A DNA stretch of 11,423 nt from JAFEDN01 sp963697455 (lineage in GTDB: Bacteria > Pseudomonadota > Gammaproteobacteria > Coxiellales > Coxiellaceae), in NCBI GenBank assembly GCA_963697455.1, contig CAVOOI010000011.1:1-11423 (forward strand). Reading direction: 5' to 3'. Numbering within the stretch: position 1 is the first letter of the stretch; every line of letters starts with the position of its first letter. Shown in pieces: positions 1-5,612 of this stretch. The notes under the pieces were generated by a model. The model saw only the letters and a list, made by a program, of their open reading frames with translations, had not been told where the DNA came from and did not search any database. A program made the position numbers and the translations under genes.

Positions 1-90
1 ATGCATACTCAGGTATGTGAGCATCGTGAGGGCAGTTTTTCGTTCAAGCTGGGCGAAAAGTGGATTAATGGGTTTCAATGCGATTGCCAT
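1..90 (-). CDS. Possible 5' end of a leftward gene of unknown function (partial)
   Basis: A leftward frame opens with ATG at 90 and stays open to the window edge, giving 30 residues that begin MAIALKPINPLF. An AGGAAG ribosome-binding-like sequence lies about 9-10 nt upstream of the ATG, and the codons look ordinary. I do not recognise the protein. A competing reading exists on the + strand: a frame open from base 2 to a TAA at 116-118 (ending PCYLPMLR), followed 8 nt later by an intrinsic terminator, could be the 3' end of an upstream rightward gene. The two are mutually exclusive and the window is too short to decide. The start codon plus RBS slightly favours the leftward gene; the terminator favours the rightward one. 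Confidence 0.35.
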   Translation of the reverse strand, partial: MAIALKPINPLFAQLERKTALTMLTYLSMH

Positions 91-126
91 GCCATGTTAT
101 CTTCCTATGTTAAGATAATGCGGTTA

Positions 127-165
127 GTGCCGCCGAGATGTGGTGCATCTTGGCGACACGTTTTT
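127..165 (+). terminator. Rho-independent terminator
   Basis: A 14-bp stem with one mismatch and one G-U pair (127-140 with 146-159), a 5-nt TGGTG loop, then G and five T (161-165). It is oriented to stop rightward transcripts. It either ends a gene lying left of the window or attenuates read-through into the hydrolase gene that starts at 237. The right arm CATCTTGGC (146-154) has a second possible partner, a repeat of GCCGAGATG at 169-177. Confidence 0.6.
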
Positions 166-236
166 ATGGCCGAGATGGCAGCTAAAAAATCAACTGGTAT
201 TTTTTTTCTTTTTTTCAAAACCAGGGCGAGATTTAT

Positions 237-1274
237 ATGAAGAAAATTTTTGTCATGAGTATATTTACACTCATCTGGGTAAATGCATCACCAGCATGTA
301 CTGTTTGGGGCACGATTGCAGACGACCAGGTATTAATTGCAAAAAACCGCGATTATTATCCTGGGAACCAAAAGTTCATAACTATGAACAACTCGCATTA
401 TAAATTCTTCGGCCTGTATGGGGATAACCAATATGACGGCAAATATACCATTAAAATGGGGGTTAACCAAACTGGCTTAGTGGTATTCATGACTTTTGCT
501 AGCACTATCCCTTCAAAACAACGCTCAGCAAAAATTCCTTATTATCAGGTGATGGAGAAAATTTTAGGAAATTATCGTAGTATTGATGCTATTAATAACG
601 ATAGCAAAACTTTGTTTAAAGATAGCACACCAATAAACTATATATTTGCTGATAGAACAAAAACCATGATTTGCGAAATTGGCTTAAAACAGGATTATCA
701 ATGCAAGAATTACTCCAAACGATCTGATACACCGGTTACGTTTGCACAAACCAACCATTATATATTGCCAGAAATGGAGAAGTACAATCTAACTCCTTTT
801 ATCAACCAGCAAACATCTTATGTTCGATTTAACAAAATCGATGAGCTAATGCAAAAGAGTATTCCACAATTAAGTTTTGCCAAATTTATCGACTTTAGTT
901 TTAATACCGAAGCTGGCAATGACAATCCATTAGCTGAATTTGATCAGGGATATACAAACACATACCAGGATAATAGTATTTTCAGAACTTTTAATAGCCA
1001 TCCAGACAGAAGGAATCATCAAGCGCCTAGCAGCGACCAAGGAGTTTCGACTATGATTGTAGAATTGCCTAGAAATACGCAATACCCAGTTAATTTATAT
1101 TTGCGGATAATCAATAATATTAAAGATTCAAAAGACCCAGTTTTTACGCAAAATGTCAGTTATACTGAAGCAATTACCGTATTAGATACGGCAATCAACA
1201 ACCCTGGCGCGATAACTTACTTGAAAAAATATTGTCAGAGAAATATTAATTCGAAGTCATGTTTAAACATGTAA
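237..1274 (+). CDS. Exported C45/C59-type Ntn-hydrolase (linear amide hydrolase or acyltransferase)
   Basis: The protein has 345 residues. Residues 1-20 form a signal peptide (MKK, a hydrophobic core, then NASPA), and cleavage would leave Cys21 as the new N-terminus. Cys21 starts the block CTVWGTIADDQVLIAKNRDY, which matches the nucleophile region of the C45 (acyl-CoA:6-aminopenicillanate acyltransferase-like) and C59 (choloylglycine/penicillin V acylase) families. In these an N-terminal Cys attacks amide bonds and the downstream Arg/Asp (here R38, D39) shape the active site. The GVNQTGLVV stretch near residue 77 also fits. Expected location is periplasmic or secreted; the Cys context is not a good lipobox. 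The ATG at 237 is preceded by AGGGCGAG and gives a clean signal peptide, so I prefer it. The substrate cannot be read from sequence: N-acyl amides, beta-lactam-like amides or peptides are all possible. It stands alone between a terminator and the effector-like genes. Confidence 0.75.
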   Translation: MKKIFVMSIFTLIWVNASPACTVWGTIADDQVLIAKNRDYYPGNQKFITMNNSHYKFFGLYGDNQYDGKYTIKMGVNQTGLVVFMTFASTIPSKQRSAKIPYYQVMEKILGNYRSIDAINNDSKTLFKDSTPINYIFADRTKTMICEIGLKQDYQCKNYSKRSDTPVTFAQTNHYILPEMEKYNLTPFINQQTSYVRFNKIDELMQKSIPQLSFAKFIDFSFNTEAGNDNPLAEFDQGYTNTYQDNSIFRTFNSHPDRRNHQAPSSDQGVSTMIVELPRNTQYPVNLYLRIINNIKDSKDPVFTQNVSYTEAITVLDTAINNPGAITYLKKYCQRNINSKSCLNM

Positions 1275-1441
1275 TGGAGGCGGTGGTTTAAAACAACGAC
1301 AAAATTTGTTAAGCTATCATTAGCCATTAAAATTTTTCCTTAAAAAAGGCAATTTGATGGTGAGTTCCAATAAGTGTTCCAACACTTGTCTGGGAACCCT
1401 GGTACGAATTTTGATAATATATAATAGATAAAAGGTGAAAT
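1275..1441. other. Intergenic gap before the effector-like gene
   Basis: This 167-bp gap contains no convincing ORF. An A/T-rich stretch at 1410-1430 includes TATAAT (1420-1425) and TTGATA, but no -35 lies at proper spacing, so I do not call a promoter. AAAGGTGA (1431-1438) is the ribosome-binding site of the gene that starts at 1442. Confidence 0.4.
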
Positions 1442-2599
1442 ATGTCACGAGAAGAAAAGAGGTTTTTTGTAAACACATTACACTCAGATTCAGATTTACC
1501 ACCTTTAATTCCGCCGCCTAACACAGATTCAGATTTACCACCCTTAATTCCGCCGCCTACCCTTAAACCAACACCTCGGAAGAGAAAAAGTACATATTAT
1601 ATATCTCTAAAAAATAAAAAAAAGACTGGTTACCTGGAATTTATCAAAATATTTAAAGGAGCAACTGAAGATGAATTCAAGACATTTGCAAAGTTAGCTA
1701 AACAAAAGCTTAAAACATTACTCGTCAGACAACAAGTGAGCACAGTAATGGGGTATTTGTATTGGGATGCAGCCACTATCCTGAAAAGAATAACCTATAT
1801 CAAAGATGTAGAAAAAATAAAGAAAATAATTTCATCTTGGAACGACGAGACTTCTTTAGAAGATAAAGTATCGAACCAGCAAGTAATCTTAAAATTAAGA
1901 AGGAGTTTTATTGACAAGGCTATTGAATTTTTAGATAAATATCAGGACACCCTTTTAAACCCACCCCTCTTGGAAGCAATCGAACAAACAACTCAAGTGT
2001 CAGAAAAAAGCATTTCTGAAACACCTTCAAAAGGGGAAATTAAAACAGCTAATAAAAAATCATCATTAGAATTCGTCAGGAAAATCACTGGAATCAAAAT
2101 AAATGAGCAAGAGTTCAATACGCTCGTTTGTCTTTCAAAATATGGCCAAGTAGGGTATGAAATCAGAACAGATCAATTACCGGGTTTAACTCCAGTGAAT
2201 CGTTTTTATGAAAGGAATTTTACAAAAAAACTAATAAGTAGTCTCTTGGATTCTATTACTCCAGAAAGAGTCAATAGTTTATTTCCAATAGTAGAGACCG
2301 AGGGACCCAAAAGCATATTTAAAAAAAATGCCGCAAAAATTTTGCAAAGATTTGAATCTTATTTTTTACAAAAAGGGTGGGCAAAAGAAGAATTCGACCC
2401 TAAAACTTGGGGGATACATAATCCATATTCGCATATAACTGATAGGCATACTGCCTTAAAAGAAGCCCGCACTTTGAGAAAAAAAGAATCTCAGGAAAAG
2501 ATTCTTCGATTCAAGATAGTTCGGCAGCAGAATCTTTACTTAGCTTATCCAACGGCTCTCAGCAGATTCTTTCTTCTGCCAATGTCAGCTCTACCATAG
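1442..2599 (+). CDS. Effector-like hypothetical protein, N-terminal part of a frameshifted gene
   Basis: This 385-codon frame starts at an ATG with an excellent RBS (AAAGGTGA) 3-5 nt upstream. I recognise no family. Visible parts: a duplicated 13-residue Pro-rich unit (DSDLPPLIPPP) at about 16-40, a basic stretch (PRKRKS, 45-50), then two related predicted-helical units at about 64-167 and 208-311. The units share LEF(I/V)(K/R)..xG...EF.T..xL.K spacing and are joined by a Ser/Thr/Glu-rich linker. The last about 37 codons, after the A7 tract at 2479-2485, look out of frame. The -1 frame there is open, overlaps this one and continues into a Ser-rich and coiled-coil tail to 3153. Intact, the product would be about 570 residues. 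Low complexity, Lys/Glu-rich composition and the adjacent kinase suggest a secreted (type IV-like) effector, but nothing in the sequence proves secretion. Confidence 0.7.
   Translation: MSREEKRFFVNTLHSDSDLPPLIPPPNTDSDLPPLIPPPTLKPTPRKRKSTYYISLKNKKKTGYLEFIKIFKGATEDEFKTFAKLAKQKLKTLLVRQQVSTVMGYLYWDAATILKRITYIKDVEKIKKIISSWNDETSLEDKVSNQQVILKLRRSFIDKAIEFLDKYQDTLLNPPLLEAIEQTTQVSEKSISETPSKGEIKTANKKSSLEFVRKITGIKINEQEFNTLVCLSKYGQVGYEIRTDQLPGLTPVNRFYERNFTKKLISSLLDSITPERVNSLFPIVETEGPKSIFKKNAAKILQRFESYFLQKGWAKEEFDPKTWGIHNPYSHITDRHTALKEARTLRKKESQEKILRFKIVRQQNLYLAYPTALSRFFLLPMSALP
1485..1559 (+). repeat. Tandem 39-bp coding repeat (two units)
   Basis: A 36-bp block at 1485-1520 recurs at 1524-1559 with one mismatch (T/C at the ninth base from the end of the TTACCACC run), period 39 nt. 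It encodes two copies of a DSDLPPLIPPP-type proline-rich unit. The period is a multiple of three, so copy number can change without breaking the frame. Confidence 0.9.
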
Positions 2600-3153
2600 T
2601 TAGTTCATCTTCCCAATCAAGTACAACTATCCTCAGCGAATCTATTGTTCCTATCCCTTCGGCTTCACACTCAGAAATTTCGCCTTATTCATCCATTCCT
2701 ACCATAGACTTGACTGTTAATTATTTAAGACTATTGGCATCTCAACTAGAAAATTTAAAAAGTGAACGTGATAATTATCAAGAAATAAAAAACACAATCG
2801 AAAAAATAGAGAGCTCGAATCAGAAAAAAGAAAATAATAAAGAAAAATCAAAACTGCACAGACAAATTTTATCAGCGCTTGAAAATCTCCTCACCCAGAA
2901 TAATTCAACGATGGAGAATACGTTTTCTAATTACTCCTTGCTTAGATATCCATCCAAGCTTCCTGATTTTACACCCACGAACAAATCTGATAGAGATAAA
3001 AAAGAACCTGCAAATACACCCTCTATAAGTTCCGGGGTGAGTTTTTTTGCTAATTCAAAAAAACGAGCTTTTATTCCCTCCGATTTCAGCCAAATGAATA
3101 AGGATTGCGAATCTTTTAGACGACGCTTAAATGGAGACAAGCAACCAGGATAA
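2485..3153 (+). pseudogene. Displaced C-terminal part of the effector-like gene (Ser-rich and coiled coil)
   Basis: This frame is -1 relative to the upstream part and is open from 2443 through TAA at 3151-3153. It has no credible start of its own; a TTG at 2710 lies inside the continuous frame and lacks a good RBS. From about 2497 it reads DSSIQDSSAAESLLSLS, a Ser/Thr-rich linker (about 60 residues), then a heptad-like coiled-coil segment (LRLLASQLENLKSERDNY onward), a Lys/Glu-rich stretch, and a hydrophilic tail ending in FRRRLNGDKQPG. Adding one A in either the A7 tract at 2479-2485 or the A4 at 2496-2499 restores one long protein; the second gives ESQEKDSSIQDSSAAES, which reads most naturally. 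It may be a real mutation, programmed slippage or a sequencing error. Confidence 0.65.
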
Positions 3154-3183
3154 TCTTTTGTCACCCCCTGAAGAATTAAACCC

Positions 3184-3212
3184 TTGACTTACTTTATTAT
3201 TAACAGTATGAT
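3184..3212 (+). promoter_or_regulatory. Sigma70-type promoter of the kinase gene
   Basis: TTGACT (3184-3189) and TATGAT (3207-3212) are separated by exactly 17 nt, a near-consensus sigma70 promoter. Transcription would start near 3219, about 30 nt before the GTG at 3251. It shows that the kinase has its own transcript rather than depending on the broken gene upstream. Confidence 0.7.
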
Positions 3213-3250
3213 AAATACATTCAAATTTTATTTATTATAAGAATACCAAA

Positions 3251-4573
3251 GTGAATCGAGAAGAAAAAGTAATTATTGATTATAAAAGCAGCATTAGCTC
3301 TTTTAAAGACGGGAATAAATGGGTAGTTAAAAAATGTCCCAAAAGAAGGAGAGCTTTTTGGGAAATTGACTACGATATCCTTGCCAGAGAAACACAGAAT
3401 ATTCAATTAATTAATCCTAATAATAAAAATCCTTATATTATTTCTCTGTTGGCATCGAATGAACAAGGAGAAATATCTTTGGAATTTATGAATTGTGGGG
3501 ATGTCTCACAATTTTTAGAAGTAACTGGGTGGCGCACCAGTTTAAAAGCTTACTTGGCCATTGCTTTAAGGGTATTACAAGGGTTGGCAAGTATTCATTC
3601 TCAGAATTTAATTTATTTAGATCTTAAACCGGCAAATATACTTTTACATTTTGTGAATAATCAAGCTCAAGTTAAGCTATGTGACTTTGGTTCAGCATTT
3701 CGAAGAGGAACACTGTCTGATGAATTTGAGGATGAAGTTTCAATCTTGTACACTCCTCCCGAAATTTTTGCTCTAAATAATAATGAGCCAGCTAGCCCCG
3801 AGATGGATATATTCAGTTTTGGAGTATTTTTAAAAGAGATAATACAAGGGAGGCAAGTTTCTTCACGAAAAGAGTTAGAAGCAGACGTAACAAAACAGGA
3901 ATTTAAAAATACTTTAATTAAAAATAATACTTCAGCAGAAAGTATTAAACAAGAGATAACAATTTTTGATAAGCTTACGCAGCTATACTATAGTTGCACC
4001 AGAGCTAATAAAAAAGAACGCCCGTTATTACCTAAAATTATTCAAGTGCTTGAAGAAGGCGCTAAGATGGTTGGAGGAATTGGAGAAATAAATAAAAGTT
4101 TAAATGCGGCGCTAGGCAAATATCATTCAATTTTTCAATCTCCTTTACTTCCTTTGAATGAAACTTCCTTAAAAATTCATGAAGAAATTATTCATTGCCC
4201 ATCAGATCAATCTTTGTTAATTCCTTTTAATGAAAATTTCTTAGAAAGTGATTTTGAGGAATCTAATGAGATTCGCACATCAAACAATCTAGCTGGAAAT
4301 ATATATTTTCAGTTATGGCATGTTTTCAAATTTGGCTCAGAACTTTGTACATGCGGTATAGTGACTCTGGAATCAACATTTTTCCTAATCGCCAGCCTTA
4401 GTTTAGAGAAGGCTAGAAAGCAAGCCCAATTTAAGGAAAGTAAATATCAAGACGTTTCCTATAATATCACTAAATTCATTAAGCGCTCCAATCACAAAAT
4501 CAACCTTTTCTTTAATTGGAAACAACCTCCACCTGGTGAAAATGCGAATTCCTTGCATTGTAAGACGTTTTAA
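3251..4573 (+). CDS. Eukaryotic-like Ser/Thr protein kinase, candidate secreted effector
   Basis: The protein has 440 residues. The kinase fold covers about 15-270: VVKK with the ATP-anchoring Lys near K27, a helix-C Glu candidate at E47, catalytic loop YLDLKPAN (D124, K126, N129), CDFG (D145), TPPE in the APE position (E171), DIFSFG (D186) and a late R257 in KKERP. All catalytic residues are present, so it should be active. Oddities: the glycine-rich loop is degenerate, and HRD is YLD, making it a non-RD kinase that would not need activation-loop phosphorylation. The last about 170 residues match nothing I know; 366-386 is hydrophobic and might touch membrane. The start is GTG with a weak AAGAA RBS 7 nt upstream; the next in-frame Met (80) lies inside the kinase domain, so GTG is needed. 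Legionella and Coxiella export similar kinases into host cells; export here is inference. Confidence 0.8.
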   Translation: MNREEKVIIDYKSSISSFKDGNKWVVKKCPKRRRAFWEIDYDILARETQNIQLINPNNKNPYIISLLASNEQGEISLEFMNCGDVSQFLEVTGWRTSLKAYLAIALRVLQGLASIHSQNLIYLDLKPANILLHFVNNQAQVKLCDFGSAFRRGTLSDEFEDEVSILYTPPEIFALNNNEPASPEMDIFSFGVFLKEIIQGRQVSSRKELEADVTKQEFKNTLIKNNTSAESIKQEITIFDKLTQLYYSCTRANKKERPLLPKIIQVLEEGAKMVGGIGEINKSLNAALGKYHSIFQSPLLPLNETSLKIHEEIIHCPSDQSLLIPFNENFLESDFEESNEIRTSNNLAGNIYFQLWHVFKFGSELCTCGIVTLESTFFLIASLSLEKARKQAQFKESKYQDVSYNITKFIKRSNHKINLFFNWKQPPPGENANSLHCKTF

Positions 4574-4637
4574 TTATTCAAATGAGCGCTAGTTCTTATT
4601 CACGGGCGACTGAATTTATAGACTGTCAATTATTATC

Positions 4638-4709
4638 CTAGGGAGGGAAATCATCTACCTTGATTATCGTCATTCTGAGTGTTTCGCGCATTCCTAGTGG
4701 GAAGACGTT
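4638..4709 (-). pseudogene. Remnant of a second fadE 3' end
   Basis: Read leftward from 4709 the frame gives NVFPLGMR, then ETLRMTIIKVDDFPP and a TAG at 4638-4640. Intact FadE has VFPLGIR and, 94 residues later, ETLRMAIIKVDDFPP near its C-terminus. The remnant is therefore the end of a fadE copy with a 282-nt in-frame deletion. Differences in the VFPLG part are mostly synonymous (for example TTC CCA against TTT CCC), suggesting a coding copy that diverged under selection before being lost. Nothing else of this copy is visible. Confidence 0.75.
4642..4686. repeat. 45-bp direct repeat, left copy (fadE 3' end)
   Basis: This block is identical at 44 of 45 positions to 5641-5685, the 3' end of intact fadE; the single difference is T at 4670 against C at 5669. 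The two copies bracket the toxin-antitoxin operon and could recombine to delete it. Confidence 0.92.
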
Positions 4710-4742
4710 TAATAATTAGACTTGTATGCCCCTTCAAAATAG

Positions 4743-4770
4743 TTGACATAATACCATTTTGTGATATAGT
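4743..4770 (+). promoter_or_regulatory. Promoter of the toxin-antitoxin operon
   Basis: A perfect TTGACA (4743-4748) and TATAGT (4765-4770) are separated by 16 nt. The predicted start near 4777 leaves a leader of only about 14 nt with no clear Shine-Dalgarno, which would keep toxin translation low. Confidence 0.7.
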
Positions 4771-4785
4771 TATCAACAGATGATA
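4762..4785. promoter_or_regulatory. Candidate autoregulatory operator with three TGATA/TATCA half-sites
   Basis: TGATA (4762-4766), TATCA (4771-4775) and TGATA (4781-4785) alternate in orientation with 4-nt and 5-nt spacers, forming two overlapping inverted repeats. They cover the -10 and the start of transcription of the TA operon. A bound winged-helix antitoxin would block the promoter, the usual logic of TA autoregulation. Confidence 0.5.
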
Positions 4786-4790
4786 CTAAT

Positions 4791-5168
4791 ATGACTTATA
4801 ACAATAATCTTGACATGCTTCTCGACTTGGATGGAGTAGTGATAGAACAGCCAGGAGGCCATTGGGTGAAATTTGAGGTTCGTCGCGTGGATGCGAGGGA
4901 AGAGATTCCTCATGGCATCCGATATAGCCTGACGCTTCATGATCGTTATGGTACACGCATCATGGGTTTTGATAATGCCCACTCAGTAAAGAAACAGAAC
5001 AAAAGCAAGCACCAAGGGCGGAAAACATATGATCACCGGCATCGACATTCTCAGGATGAAGGGGTACCGTACGAATTCATTGATGCAAGTCAATTAGTTA
5101 CAGATTTTTGGTCAGAAGTTGATAGAATTTTAAGTATAAATGGACTAACTATAGAGGATAAAATATGA
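4791..5168 (+). CDS. tumE: TumE-family toxin (DUF6516)
   Basis: This 125-residue protein is recognised as the toxin partner of TumE/TumA-type systems by the overall pattern: an N-terminal segment with DLDGVVIEQPGGHWVKFEV, then LHDRYGTRIMGFDNAH, a basic His-rich YDHRHRH motif (near 81-87) and a C-terminal FIDASQLVTDFWSEVDRIL helix. The toxic activity of this family is not known to me. The conserved D/N/H residues of GFDNAH and DHRHRH are the likely functional centre, by conservation only. It has its own strong promoter and operator-like repeats but a poor RBS. Its TGA stop overlaps the start of the next gene (ATGA), so the two are translationally coupled. Toxin first, antitoxin second is the order usual for this pair. 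Confidence 0.75.
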   Translation: MTYNNNLDMLLDLDGVVIEQPGGHWVKFEVRRVDAREEIPHGIRYSLTLHDRYGTRIMGFDNAHSVKKQNKSKHQGRKTYDHRHRHSQDEGVPYEFIDASQLVTDFWSEVDRILSINGLTIEDKI

Positions 5169-5548
5169 AAAGTGTAAAAATTGGGATTATGCCTCAAAAA
5201 GAAATTCGCGAACGAACACTTGCAATAGCCCGAGGCGAATACAAACCTTCATCAGATGAGCCGAAAATTTGGTTTACATCAATCAGATCTCTTGCTGAAA
5301 TACTCAGTGATGAAAATCAAATATTATTACAAATTATTAATGAAAAAAAACCAAATTCCATAAGAGAACTAGCCGATATAACGGGAAGACAGCCCAGCAA
5401 CTTATCCAGAACATTAAAAACACTATCTGCTTATGGTTTTGTAAACCTTGAAAAATTTAAAAAAACAATACACCCTATCGCAAAGTTTACTCAATTTAAT
5501 GTAATTTTTGGAATTCATAATAAAAAAATACAAAAAAATCACGCATGA
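5165..5548 (+). CDS. tumA: TumA-family antitoxin, winged-HTH DNA-binding protein (HVO_A0114 type)
   Basis: The protein has 127 residues. The N-terminal ERTLAIARGEYKPSSDEPKIWF block and the following FTSIRSLAEILSDEN are typical of the HVO_A0114-type DNA-binding proteins paired with TumE toxins. Residues about 64-95 form a MarR/ArsR-like helix-turn-helix (SIRELADITGRQPSNLSRTL), followed by a wing and an IAKFTQFNVIFGI end that resembles the family C-terminus. The start ATG (5165) overlaps the toxin stop and has AGAGGAT as RBS, much better than the toxin's, which fits higher antitoxin output. Expected roles: neutralise TumE and bind the repeated TGATA/TATCA sites in the operon promoter. Operator binding is inferred. 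Confidence 0.78.
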   Translation: MKSVKIGIMPQKEIRERTLAIARGEYKPSSDEPKIWFTSIRSLAEILSDENQILLQIINEKKPNSIRELADITGRQPSNLSRTLKTLSAYGFVNLEKFKKTIHPIAKFTQFNVIFGIHNKKIQKNHA

Positions 5549-5612
5549 TTGTACTAAGTAAATGAAATAGAAAATTGCTTAACAGCGATTATACGAAGTT
5601 CTTCTTGAATTT

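Noticed and set aside
1..240. Rightward 79-codon ORF open from base 1
   Set aside because: It runs through the intrinsic terminator and the T-tracts, and its sequence is unlike a protein (FFLFFK from poly-T), so it is chance.
1410..1425. Promoter for the effector-like gene at TATAAT (1420-1425)
   Set aside because: No -35 at 16-18 nt, and the implied start would fall in the ribosome-binding site.
1320..1524. Two overlapping leftward ORFs of 60-65 codons
   Set aside because: They are antisense to the start and Pro-rich repeat of the effector-like gene, share no RBS of note, and have composition expected of shadow frames.
2931..3164. Leftward 77-codon ORF
   Set aside because: It lies wholly opposite the coherent coiled-coil tail of the split gene and shows no recognisable motif.
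4773..4982. Leftward 69-codon ORF opposite the toxin gene
   Set aside because: The opposite strand matches a known toxin family along its whole length and has a strong promoter, so this is a shadow.
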